From positions 62,001-126,000 of the forward strand of contig NZ_QQZY01000005.1 in the NCBI RefSeq assembly GCF_003351045.1: a stretch of 64,000 nucleotides of DNA, read 5' to 3'. How positions within the stretch are numbered: position 1 is the stretch's first letter; each line of letters opens with the position of its first letter. Shown here in pieces: positions 56,720 through 64,000 of the stretch. The DNA comes from Gaiella occulta. Lineage in GTDB: Bacteria > Actinomycetota > Thermoleophilia > Gaiellales > Gaiellaceae. The position numbers and the translations under genes were made by a program. The notes under the pieces were generated by a model. The model saw only the letters and a program-made list of their open reading frames with translations, was not told the DNA's origin and made no database searches.

Positions 56720-57924
56720 GAGGCCGCCTCGCCCCCGCGGCCGGGCTTGCGACGTTGGCTCTCGTCGCCGCGGCATCCGCGCTCGCGTGGCGAGAGGCAT
56801 CCGCGCTCGTGCCGCGCGACGGCGGTCGCGGCGGCGGCTCGGCGCGCCTGTTCCTCGCGCTGCTCGTGGCGGCATTCGCCGCCTATCTCGTCGGGCTCGC
56901 CGCGGCGCGCCGGCACGGCGTCGGGCGCAGGGCGGCGGTGGCGCTCGCGCTGGCGATCCAGATCGTCCCTCTCGGCGCCCCGCTCCTGCTCTCCACCGAC
57001 GCATGGACGTACTGGTCGTACGGATGGATCGCCGCCCGCGGCGGCGGCAATCCTTACGCCGATCGTCCGGCGGCGTTCCCGGACAGCCCGGCGCTGCCGC
57101 TGCAGGGGGCGGCCTGGCTCGAGACGACGTCCGTCTACGGCCCCGCCTTCACGCTGGCATCGGAGCCGGTCGCGCTTGCCGCCGGCGATTCCGCCGACGC
57201 CGCGGCATGGGCGTTCAAGACGCTCGCGGCACTCGCGGCGGTGGCAGCTGCGCTTCTCGCCGGGCGGCTCGCGCGCCGACCCGCCGCCGCGGTCGCGTTC
57301 GTCGGCTGGAACCCGCTCCTTGCCGTGCACCTCGCGGGCGGTGGGCACAACGATGCCTGGGTCGGGGCGCTGCTGATGGCGGCGCTCGCGCTCGCGGCGG
57401 CGCGGCGGCTCCAGGCCGCCGGCGTTGCCTGGGCGCTGGCAATCGCCGTCAAGTGGGTACCGCTGCCGTTCCTCGTGCTGCGGGCGCTCGAGGCTCGCGC
57501 CACGCGCCGCGCGACCGCCCACCTCGGGTTCGCGCTCACGGCTGCCGCCGTCGCGCTCGCGGCTACGCTCCGCTACGGCATCCACTGGCCTCTCGCCGTC
57601 GTGCCGCTGGCCGGCAACGCCGCGCTCGAGACGAGCTACGCGCTTCCCCACCGGCTCGAGCAGATCGGCTTACCCCGGGGAGCGGCACTCGCCATCGCGG
57701 GCGCCGTGCTGGTGGCGGGTTTCGGCTGGCTCGTCCGGCAGGCGCTGCGCGGCCGGGCCCGGCTCGGTCTCGCGGCCTGCCTCCTGCTCGCGACGACGCC
57801 GTACCTCGCCGTCTGGTACCTCGGCTGGGCCGTGCCGCTCGCCGCGGCCGAGGAGGACAGGGCCGCGAAGATGGGTTGCCTGCTGCTCTGCGCCTACCTG
57901 CTGCCGCAGGCGATCCCGCTCTGA
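56716..57924 (+). CDS. GT-C polyprenol-phosphate-dependent mannosyltransferase-like membrane protein (DUF2029/GT87)
   Basis: 402 residues with about ten helices. LLLSTDAWTYWSYGWIAARGGGNPY after the second helix is the GT-C donor/catalytic loop (the D and GGNPY as in MptA/MptB-type and GT87 enzymes). The later WNPLLAVHLAGGGHNDAW is also conserved. The acceptor is unknown; coupling to the class A PBP suggests a cell-envelope polymer. GTG 56716 overlaps the PBP stop. Confidence 0.78.
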   Translation: MRGRLAPAAGLATLALVAAASALAWREASALVPRDGGRGGGSARLFLALLVAAFAAYLVGLAAARRHGVGRRAAVALALAIQIVPLGAPLLLSTDAWTYWSYGWIAARGGGNPYADRPAAFPDSPALPLQGAAWLETTSVYGPAFTLASEPVALAAGDSADAAAWAFKTLAALAAVAAALLAGRLARRPAAAVAFVGWNPLLAVHLAGGGHNDAWVGALLMAALALAAARRLQAAGVAWALAIAVKWVPLPFLVLRALEARATRRATAHLGFALTAAAVALAATLRYGIHWPLAVVPLAGNAALETSYALPHRLEQIGLPRGAALAIAGAVLVAGFGWLVRQALRGRARLGLAACLLLATTPYLAVWYLGWAVPLAAAEEDRAAKMGCLLLCAYLLPQAIPL

Positions 57925-57936
57925 GAGAGCTCTCAG
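57921..57936. terminator. Small palindrome spanning both stop codons
   Basis: CTGAGA (57921-57926) pairs with TCTCAG (57931-57936) around GAGC; it contains the stop codon of the GT-C gene (+) and that of the DUF2079 gene (-). Possible bidirectional terminator, but short. Confidence 0.3.
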
Positions 57937-59354
57937 CGGCGTCGCAGGAGCAGCACGCCGTCACGGGAGAACACGACCCGCCAGCCCGGGTCGGACAGGA
58001 GCTGCCGGAGCGCCAGCCGGAACCGTGCCGGCGCGACGGCGTCGTCGAGGTAGCTCGGGCGGGTGGTGTCGACGGCGATCCACGTCGCGTCGCGGACGAC
58101 CGGGAAGCTGTAGATGCGCCGTCGCGCCGACAGGTGGGCGCCGAGGGTGTTCGTCGCGCTCACGACGGCGTCCGGCGGCACGCGTCGTAGCGCCTCGGCG
58201 GCGACGCGGTCATGTGCGGTGACGACGTGGTCGCGCGTACCGAGCCGGGAGCCGAACGGAACGTCGCGCCACAGCGGCAGCGGGCCGAGGACGACGCCGG
58301 CCAGCAGCGTCACCGCGGCCGCGCCCGCGGGAACGGCCGGTGCGAGCCGCGGCAGCCGCCGCCGCAGGCGCGCGGCACCGAGCACCGACGCCGCCACGAG
58401 CCCGGGGATCGCCGCCGCCGTGTAGTGAAAGTGGATCGACGTCTGCGTGCGGGTGCTCGAGAGCACGTTGAGCGCGATCTCGGGCAACGCGGTGAGCGCG
58501 AGCGCCGGCGCGAGCACGGCCAGGCCGGCCAGCGGCAGCACGAGGTCGGCGAGGTACGCGAGATCGTGTCGCGACGTCGCCGCGCCGAGAACGCGCAGCG
58601 GGTCGGTGACGAGCGTCGAGACGACTCCTGCCGGCGATCCGCCGATCTCGGCGTAGCGACCGGCGAACGGCGACCCCCCGCCGGGCGCGTAGTGCGGGAC
58701 GACGACGACGACGGCGACGCCCGCGACGACGGTGCCGGCCAGCGCGATCGCCGCGCCGGCGAGCCGCCTCCCGTGGGCGAGCGCGTACCAGAGCCCGAGC
58801 GCCGCCACGGCGAGCCCCACCTGCTCCTTGGTCAGGCTGGCGAGAGCCGCGCACGCGGCGAACGGCACGACACGTTCCTCGTCGAGAAACCAGACGGCGG
58901 CGAGCAGGAGCGGCGTCGCCAGCGCGACCGGATGGAAGTCGTCGAGGACGAGCCACTGCGTCGGCGGGTAGAGCAGGTAGACGACGGCGAACGCCAGCCC
59001 CGCCCATTCCGATTCCAGGTGCTTGCGCGCGAGCAGGAACACCGGCACGGCCCCGAAGGCGACGGCGACCGCCTGTGTCACGAGCAGGAGCGACGGATGT
59101 GGCCAGAGCCGCCAGGCGGGTGCGAGGACGGCCACGATGGGGTCGAAGTGCGCGCCGAGACGCGAGATCTGGCGCCCCTGCAGGTCGGTGACCTCGAGGA
59201 AGCGGCCGTGCGCGGTCGACCACACGGCCTGCGTGAGGTTGCCCACGTCGAAGCGGCCGGTTTCGAATGCGCGATGCTGCAGCACCGACAGCGCAGACAT
59301 GCCGGCGGCGAAGAGGCCCACTGCCCCTGCCAGGAGTGCACGAGGGCGCGTCAC
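57933..59354 (-). CDS. DUF2079 multi-pass membrane protein
   Basis: 473 residues with about ten helices. Family motifs include HRAFETGRFDVGNLTQAVWSTAHGRFL (the first loop), HFDPIVAVLAPAW, YPPTQWLVLDDFHPVALA and the C-terminal soluble stretch around 390-470. DUF2079 proteins are predicted GT-C-like membrane enzymes; activity unknown. GTG 59354 overlaps the glycosyltransferase stop (GTGA). Confidence 0.85.
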   Translation of the reverse strand: MTRPRALLAGAVGLFAAGMSALSVLQHRAFETGRFDVGNLTQAVWSTAHGRFLEVTDLQGRQISRLGAHFDPIVAVLAPAWRLWPHPSLLLVTQAVAVAFGAVPVFLLARKHLESEWAGLAFAVVYLLYPPTQWLVLDDFHPVALATPLLLAAVWFLDEERVVPFAACAALASLTKEQVGLAVAALGLWYALAHGRRLAGAAIALAGTVVAGVAVVVVVPHYAPGGGSPFAGRYAEIGGSPAGVVSTLVTDPLRVLGAATSRHDLAYLADLVLPLAGLAVLAPALALTALPEIALNVLSSTRTQTSIHFHYTAAAIPGLVAASVLGAARLRRRLPRLAPAVPAGAAAVTLLAGVVLGPLPLWRDVPFGSRLGTRDHVVTAHDRVAAEALRRVPPDAVVSATNTLGAHLSARRRIYSFPVVRDATWIAVDTTRPSYLDDAVAPARFRLALRQLLSDPGWRVVFSRDGVLLLRRR

Positions 59355-60421
59355 GCGGCCCGCAGCACCCGTTCCAGGAGCATGCGCCAGCGCGCCCCGA
59401 GCACGCTCTCGGCCGCATGCTCCTCGTAGGTCGTCCGCGCCGCCGCTCCGAGACGCTGCCGCAGGGACGGGTCGCCGGCAAGCCGCCGCACGGCGGCGGC
59501 GAGGGCGCCCGGGTCGCCGGCGGGGACGAGCAGCGCGTCCCGCTCGTGGCTGAGCAGCTCCCGCACGGCAGGCGTGTCCGCCGTCACCAGCGGGCGCGCG
59601 CAGGCGAGCGCCTGGAACACCTTGTTGGGAATCACGCGCGCCGCCTTGGCGCCCGTTCCGAACACGCCCAGCACGCAGCCGGCGCGCTGCACCGCGCCGG
59701 GGAGATCCTCGTAGTCGATCCACGGCACCCATTCCACGCTCGCCGGGCGTCCGTCGAGCAGCCGTTCGAGCTGCCCGCTGCCGACGACGCGGAAGGGAAT
59801 CTCGGGAGCGAGGCGCGCGGCCGCGAGGATCGTCTCCAGCCCGTGCAGCGGTATCAGCTTCCCGACGAAGAGCGCGTGGAACGGCGGCTGCGCGGGCGCG
59901 CCGGGGCGGAAGAGCCGATCCTCGGCTCCCACGAGACAGACGTCGACCGCGTCGTCGGCGAGGTCGAACCGCGCGCGAAAGAAGCGGGCGTGCGCGTGCG
60001 TGTCGGCGACGACGAGATCTGCACGCCGGAACGCCCGCCGGTCGGCCGCGCTGATGACGCGCGCCGCCGGTGAGCCGTGGCGAAAGCGCCCGCGATCGTC
60101 GACGAGGGTGTCGTACAGGGACACGAGGGGGTTGAACACGACCGGGCGTCCGCGTGCGGCCCGTCTCGCGGCCGGCAGGTCGAAATGTCCCGGGTAGCCG
60201 ACGATGAGGACGTCGGCGTCGCCGCGCCCGCCGCGCCGAAGGCGCAGCTCGGCGTCCGCGAGCCGGGCGAGCTGGCGCAGCCCGAGCGACCAGTTGTGGC
60301 GGCGCTCCCAGACCGGCCGCTGCTCCTCGTACACCTCGACACCGGCCCCGCGCAGCGCGGAGATCACCTGCGCATTTCGCGGGTACGAACGGTCGTACGT
60401 GCCGAAGTAGAGGACGCGCAC
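59351..60421 (-). CDS. Glycosyltransferase family 4-like (GT-B)
   Basis: 356 residues. N-terminal acceptor domain (MRVLYFGTYDRSYPRN), and C-terminal Glycos_transf_1 domain: FVGKLIPLHGLETILAAAR, FRVVGSGQLE, and the donor motif NKVFQALACARPLVTADTPAVREL. A soluble or peripheral membrane transferase; substrate unknown. It precedes the DUF2079 gene and follows the GT2 gene, forming GT2-GT4-DUF2079. Confidence 0.85.
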   Translation of the reverse strand: MRVLYFGTYDRSYPRNAQVISALRGAGVEVYEEQRPVWERRHNWSLGLRQLARLADAELRLRRGGRGDADVLIVGYPGHFDLPAARRAARGRPVVFNPLVSLYDTLVDDRGRFRHGSPAARVISAADRRAFRRADLVVADTHAHARFFRARFDLADDAVDVCLVGAEDRLFRPGAPAQPPFHALFVGKLIPLHGLETILAAARLAPEIPFRVVGSGQLERLLDGRPASVEWVPWIDYEDLPGAVQRAGCVLGVFGTGAKAARVIPNKVFQALACARPLVTADTPAVRELLSHERDALLVPAGDPGALAAAVRRLAGDPSLRQRLGAAARTTYEEHAAESVLGARWRMLLERVLRAA

Positions 60422-60442
60422 CGCGGCTCTGTCAGGCGCTCG

Positions 60443-61381
60443 TCAACGGAGGACCTCGTCGATGAGCCGCTCGGCCCGCTCGCCGTCGCCGACGCGCTCC
60501 TCGTGATGGCTCGTGATGAGCTCGGAGATGAGCCCGAGCGAGAGCAGCTGGATGCCGACGACCAGGAGCAGCACGCCGAGCGTGAGCAGCGGGCGCTGCC
60601 CGATCGCCGAGCCGCCGAGCTTGATCGCCGTCAGGTAGACGAGGATCACGAAGCCGATCAGGCTCGAGAGCAGGCCGAGCCCGCCGAAGAGGTGCAACGG
60701 GCGATGGCGGTACCTCCCCATGAAGGTGACGGTGAGGAGGTCGAGGAAGCCGCGCACGTAGCGCTCGACCCCGTAGTTCGAACGGCCGTGCTCGCGTGGA
60801 CGGTGGTTGACGGGCAGCTCGGCGATGCGGTAGCCGCGGTAGTGCGCCAGGATGGGCACGTAGCGATGGAGCTCTCCGTACAGCCGCATGCCGCGCAGCA
60901 CCTCGGCGCGGTACGCCTTGAGCCCGCAGTTCATGTCGTGCAAGCGCAGACCGGAGACTCTCCCGGCAACCGTGTTGAAGATCTTCGACGGGATCCGCCG
61001 CGAGAGCGGGTCGCAGCGCTTCGTCTTCCATCCCGAGACGAGGTCGTAGCCCTCGTCGAGCTTCGCGAGCAGCCGCGGGATCTCGGACGGGTCGTCCTGG
61101 AGGTCGCCGTCGATCGTGACGACGACGTCGCCGCTCGCCTCGGAGAAGCCGGCGTCGAGGGCGGCGGCCTTGCCGAAGTTCCGTCGCAGGCGCACCACGC
61201 GCACGTTGTCGTGGGCGGCGTGCAGCCGCGTGAGCGCGTCGAAGGTGCCGTCGCTGGAACCGTCGTCGACGAACACCGCCTCCCACGGACGGCCGTCCGG
61301 CTGCAGCGCCGCGACGAGCTCCTGGTAGAGAAGCGCGGCGCTGCGCTCCTCGTCGTGCACGGGGACGACGACCGAGATCAC
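60443..61381 (-). CDS. Polyprenyl-phosphate glycosyltransferase, GT2 (GtrB/ArnC/DPM-like) with two C-terminal helices
   Basis: 312 residues. GT-A domain with VVVPVHDEERSAA, VFVDDGSSDGTFD, NFGKAAALDAGF, the metal-binding TIDGDLQDDP and DMNCGLKAYR; two hydrophobic helices near 235-260 and 270-295, as in GtrB and ArnC. It charges a polyprenyl phosphate with a sugar for later membrane glycosylation. The start is GTG 61381, with TACCCT 6 bases upstream. Confidence 0.88.
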   Translation of the reverse strand: MISVVVPVHDEERSAALLYQELVAALQPDGRPWEAVFVDDGSSDGTFDALTRLHAAHDNVRVVRLRRNFGKAAALDAGFSEASGDVVVTIDGDLQDDPSEIPRLLAKLDEGYDLVSGWKTKRCDPLSRRIPSKIFNTVAGRVSGLRLHDMNCGLKAYRAEVLRGMRLYGELHRYVPILAHYRGYRIAELPVNHRPREHGRSNYGVERYVRGFLDLLTVTFMGRYRHRPLHLFGGLGLLSSLIGFVILVYLTAIKLGGSAIGQRPLLTLGVLLLVVGIQLLSLGLISELITSHHEERVGDGERAERLIDEVLR

Positions 61382-61387
61382 GCCGCG

Positions 61388-61393
61388 AGGGTA
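61388..61393 (-). promoter_or_regulatory. Putative -10 element of the GT2-GT4-DUF2079 operon (leaderless)
   Basis: TACCCT on the minus strand, exactly 6 bases before the GTG at 61381. Confidence 0.45.
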
Positions 61394-61418
61394 CCCCCTG
61401 GGCTCGCCGCCGACACGG

Positions 61419-61424
61419 TAGCGT
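61419..61424 (+). promoter_or_regulatory. Putative -10 element of moeA (leaderless)
   Basis: TAGCGT exactly 6 bases before the ATG at 61431. Confidence 0.4.
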
Positions 61425-61430
61425 TGGAGC

Positions 61431-62618
61431 ATGTCCTCTCTGCTGACGCCCGAGGACGCGCTCGAGCGCATCGTCTCCCGCGTACGTGTGCTGCCGAGCG
61501 AGCAGGTGCAGCTCGCCGCCGCGGCGAACCGCGTGCTGGCCGAACCCGCGCGCGCTCTCGTCGACCTGCCCCCCTTCCCGAGCTCCGCGATGGACGGCTT
61601 CGCGCTGCGCGCGGCCGATGCTCCCGGCGTGCTGGCCGTCGTCGGCCGGGTCGCGGCCGGCCGACCCGCGGAGCGCCCGCTCGCCCCGGGTGAGGCGATG
61701 GGCATCTCCACCGGAGGCGTCGTGCCGGAGGGGGCAGACACGGTCGTCCCGCTCGAGATCGCCGTCGACCGCGGCGACAGCGTCGAGGTGCCGGACGTCT
61801 CGTACGGCGACAACGTGCGCCGGCGCGGCGGCGACATCGCCTGCGGCGAGGTGGCGCTGGCTGCGGGCCTCGAGCTCACACCGACCCGGATCGCCGCCCT
61901 TGCCGCCTGCGGCGTCTCGCGCGTGAGTTGCGCGCGGGTACCCCGCGTCGCCGTGCTCGTGACCGGCACGGAGCTGCGCACGCCGCCGGACGAGCTGCGG
62001 GAGGGCGAGATCTACGAGTCGAACGGCGTCATGCTCGAGGCGGCGCTCACGCGGGCGGGGGCCGCCGTCGATCGCGTCGGCGTCGTCTCGGACGACGCGG
62101 TCGAGCATCGGGAGGCGATCGCGCGCGGTCTCGAAGCGGACGTGCTCGTCACCTCGGGAGGCGTCTCCGTCGGCCCGCACGACCTCGTGCGCAAGGTCGA
62201 GGCGGAACTGGGCGTCGAGGAGGTCTTCTGGGGCATCGCCATGCGCCCCGGCAAGCCGCTCGCGTTCGGCGTGCGCGGCGACACCCTCGTCTTCGGCCTG
62301 CCGGGGAACCCCGTCTCCTCGCTCGTCGGCTGCCTGCTCTTCGTCGTTCCCGCGTTGCGCGCGCTGCAGGGCGCCGCCGACGCGGGCTGGCGCTTCCTGC
62401 CCGGCCTGCTTGCCGCGCCGCTGCGCCGCAACGCCGTGCGCGACGACTTCGTGCGCGCCCGGAGCGTGTGGGGCGCGGCCGGGGTGACTCTCTCCCCCGT
62501 GAGCGGCCAGGAGTCGCACATGATCGTACGCGCGGCGGCCGCAGACGCACTCGTGCGGGTTCCGCGTGGAGAGGGAGAGCTCCCCGTGGGAGCGACGGTC
62601 GGCTACCTCCCGCTCTGA
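61431..62618 (+). CDS. moeA: Molybdopterin molybdenumtransferase MoeA
   Basis: 395 residues; inserts molybdate into adenylated molybdopterin. Conserved segments: PPFPSSAMDGFALRA, TGGVVPEGADTVVPLE, VAVLVTGTELRTPP, SNGVMLEAAL, VTSGGVSVGPHDLV, MRPGKPLAFG and FGLPGNPVSSLVG. A full-length MoeA with domains I-IV. Its last 16 bases overlap the convergent M28 peptidase gene. No other moa/mob gene is in the window. Confidence 0.95.
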   Translation: MSSLLTPEDALERIVSRVRVLPSEQVQLAAAANRVLAEPARALVDLPPFPSSAMDGFALRAADAPGVLAVVGRVAAGRPAERPLAPGEAMGISTGGVVPEGADTVVPLEIAVDRGDSVEVPDVSYGDNVRRRGGDIACGEVALAAGLELTPTRIAALAACGVSRVSCARVPRVAVLVTGTELRTPPDELREGEIYESNGVMLEAALTRAGAAVDRVGVVSDDAVEHREAIARGLEADVLVTSGGVSVGPHDLVRKVEAELGVEEVFWGIAMRPGKPLAFGVRGDTLVFGLPGNPVSSLVGCLLFVVPALRALQGAADAGWRFLPGLLAAPLRRNAVRDDFVRARSVWGAAGVTLSPVSGQESHMIVRAAAADALVRVPRGEGELPVGATVGYLPL

Positions 62619-64000
62619 GGCGCCTGCCCGCCGCCTCTGACCACGAGCGAGCCGAGCTGCATCGCAACCGCAGCCCACAGGAAGAGCGCCAGTGTCGTCG
62701 CCCACGGCACGAGCCCGAGCGTCAGCAGCGCGGTGAGGTAGAGCGGTGCCGTCGCTCCGAGACCGAGCTGGGCGCTGATCGCCGCCAGGGCGAGTGCCGG
62801 CCCGGCGAGGCCCAGCCCGAAGAGCACGCCTCGCCGACGGCCGTGCCCGCACTGCGGCAGCCAGAGCCAGGCATACAGCGACGGGAGCACGAACACGAGG
62901 CCGTACGGGCTTACGAGCGCCGTGAGCAGGGCGATGCCGGCGAGGGCCGTGAGAGCGACGGCGTAGCCGGCGAGAACCTCGTCCGCCGTCACGGGCGCGG
63001 AGGCGCGGAGGCCGCGCCGCATCCGCCCCCAGCCCGCCGCTGCGAGCGCGCCGAGCACGGCGAGCCCGACCGCCGGCCACTCCGCGACGGCCGGGCTGGA
63101 CGGAGGCGGTGGGATCGGGGAATCCCGCGGGAAGACGCCGATGAGCGCCCCGATGCCGATGAGGAGGGCGAACCACAGCCAGAGGCCGGCGCGCGCACGC
63201 TGGGCGCGCCAGGCATCGCGCAGCGGCAGGCGGCGCCGTCGACAGCGGGCAAGCAGGTCGACCGTGCCGATGAGGTAGGGGAGCAGCGCGGCGAGGAGCA
63301 CGAGCTCGATCGCCCAGCCGCGCACGACGCGGTCACCGAGGTAGAGGTAGCCGGCGCTGCCGCCGGCGAGCTCGATGCCGGCGTCGAGGGACGCGATCAG
63401 GCTTTCGACGGCACGGCCGAGCTGGCCGAACCGCGCCGCGTCGAGGCGCTCCGGCACGTCGCCTTCGGGTGTCGCGCCCGTGTCATCCGAGGTTGCGATG
63501 CGCACGGCCGAGATGCGCCGGCCGAGGAACGGCGCCTGCTCGCCGTAGCCGAACGGCACGGCGAGATCGACGAGCTGCGTGAGCCAGCCCGGCCGTGCAG
63601 GTGGGCGCCCGAGCTGGGCGGTGATGCGCACGTCGGCGGTGCGCAGGAGCGCGGGCGCGGGTGAGCGCGGCGCTGTGCCGGAGATGACGAGCCGTGGCCG
63701 CGCAGAGCCGGCGAGACCGTCGAGGGAGACCACGGCGAGCACACGGCCCCGGAACGTCGACGTGCGGGCGAAGCGCGCGGCGCCGAAGCCGCCGTACGCG
63801 CCGCCGTCCGAGGAGAGGAAGACGAGCGTGTGTCGGGGGGTCGGACGGGACGCGGCGGTCCCGAGGCGGGCATACCCCCGCGCCAGCTCGATGAGCGCCG
63901 CGGTGCCCGAGGCGTTGTCGTTCGCGCCCGGCCCGCCGCCGTCGTTGTCGCGATGGGCGACGAAGACGATCGCGTCCTCGGCCGTGCCGCGGACGACCGC
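62603..64000 (-). CDS. M28-family metallopeptidase with C-terminal membrane domain, 5' truncated by window edge
   Basis: Open from the right edge to TAG 62603 (about 465 residues visible). Near the visible N-terminus is the M28 zinc motif AHRDNDGGGPGANDNASGT (first His and bridging Asp), then LVFLSSDGGAYGGFGAARF (the Glu usually expected in this region is Asp here: SSDGG) and later VDLAVPFGYGEQAPFL. The C-terminal half has about eight hydrophobic helices. Overall it resembles membrane-bound M28 aminopeptidases; the missing start is beyond 64000. The stop overlaps moeA by 16 bases. Confidence 0.82.
   Translation of the reverse strand, partial: AVVRGTAEDAIVFVAHRDNDGGGPGANDNASGTAALIELARGYARLGTAASRPTPRHTLVFLSSDGGAYGGFGAARFARTSTFRGRVLAVVSLDGLAGSARPRLVISGTAPRSPAPALLRTADVRITAQLGRPPARPGWLTQLVDLAVPFGYGEQAPFLGRRISAVRIATSDDTGATPEGDVPERLDAARFGQLGRAVESLIASLDAGIELAGGSAGYLYLGDRVVRGWAIELVLLAALLPYLIGTVDLLARCRRRRLPLRDAWRAQRARAGLWLWFALLIGIGALIGVFPRDSPIPPPPSSPAVAEWPAVGLAVLGALAAAGWGRMRRGLRASAPVTADEVLAGYAVALTALAGIALLTALVSPYGLVFVLPSLYAWLWLPQCGHGRRRGVLFGLGLAGPALALAAISAQLGLGATAPLYLTALLTLGLVPWATTLALFLWAAVAMQLGSLVVRGGGQAPQSGR

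Overview
The window is a chromosomal segment of a very GC-rich (roughly 70%) bacterium, most probably an actinomycetote of the Thermoleophilia type. That placement is inferred from the GC content, the many GTG starts, the TANNNT -10 boxes lying directly before start codons, a Tad pilus locus, and protein families such as DUF2079, PIG-V-like and GT-C enzymes. The replication origin lies near 46.9-47.1 kb. Genes flank it in the classical order, and both arms are transcribed away from it: dnaA, dnaN, recF, DUF721, gyrB and gyrA to the left on the minus strand; rpmH, rnpA, yidD, yidC, jag, rsmG, parA and parB to the right on the plus strand. No transposase, integrase, phage gene or CRISPR array was seen; this is core chromosome.

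Layout. 1-7.0 kb: end of a Tad (type IVc pilus) operon (pseudopilin-like secreted protein, TadZ/CpaE, TadA/CpaF, TadB, TadC, and a DUF192 plus receiver fusion), then a DesK/NarX-class histidine kinase (7.1-8.6 kb). 8.7-13.6 kb (minus): dTDP-rhamnose genes rmlA-rmlC-rmlD without rmlB, a YczE-like membrane protein and an MMPL transporter. 13.7-18.7 kb: two small unrecognised proteins, an M23 endopeptidase, a pair of half-size TauE/SafE proteins, trehalose-phosphatase and a PLP decarboxylase. 18.7-24.6 kb: PolX, a polyprenol-phosphate mannosyltransferase, thioredoxin, an MrfA-like helicase and an acetyltransferase. 24.8-32.4 kb (minus): one long operon for fatty-acid synthesis headed by an ECF sigma factor (sigma, fabZ, fabH, fabD, fabG, fabF, an arginase-fold protein, accD, accA). 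32.5-37.6 kb: a PGRP-type amidase, an NfeD/slipin pair and a GalT-like protein. 37.6-51.7 kb: the origin region. 51.8-64 kb: tRNA-Ile(GAT), a bifunctional nuclease, chorismate mutase, a CPBP protease, several GT-C and GT-A/B glycosyltransferases, a class A penicillin-binding protein, moeA, and an M28 peptidase cut by the window edge.

Genes inside operons are packed tightly, mostly with 4-base ATGA/GTGA overlaps that imply translational coupling. The first genes of many transcription units instead show a TANNNT hexamer exactly 6 bases before the start codon, as expected for leaderless mRNAs. Several starts that matter are not ATG/GTG: recF appears to use CTG, gyrB and parB use TTG, and galT has no conventional start where homology says it should begin.

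The items most worth a second look are the DUF192-receiver fusion beside a histidine kinase, the sigma-led fab/acc operon that lacks acpP but carries a zinc-ribbon arginase-fold protein, the split TauE/SafE pair facing otsB across a shared symmetric -10 element, and the repeated GGTCCCAC element between dnaA and dnaN.
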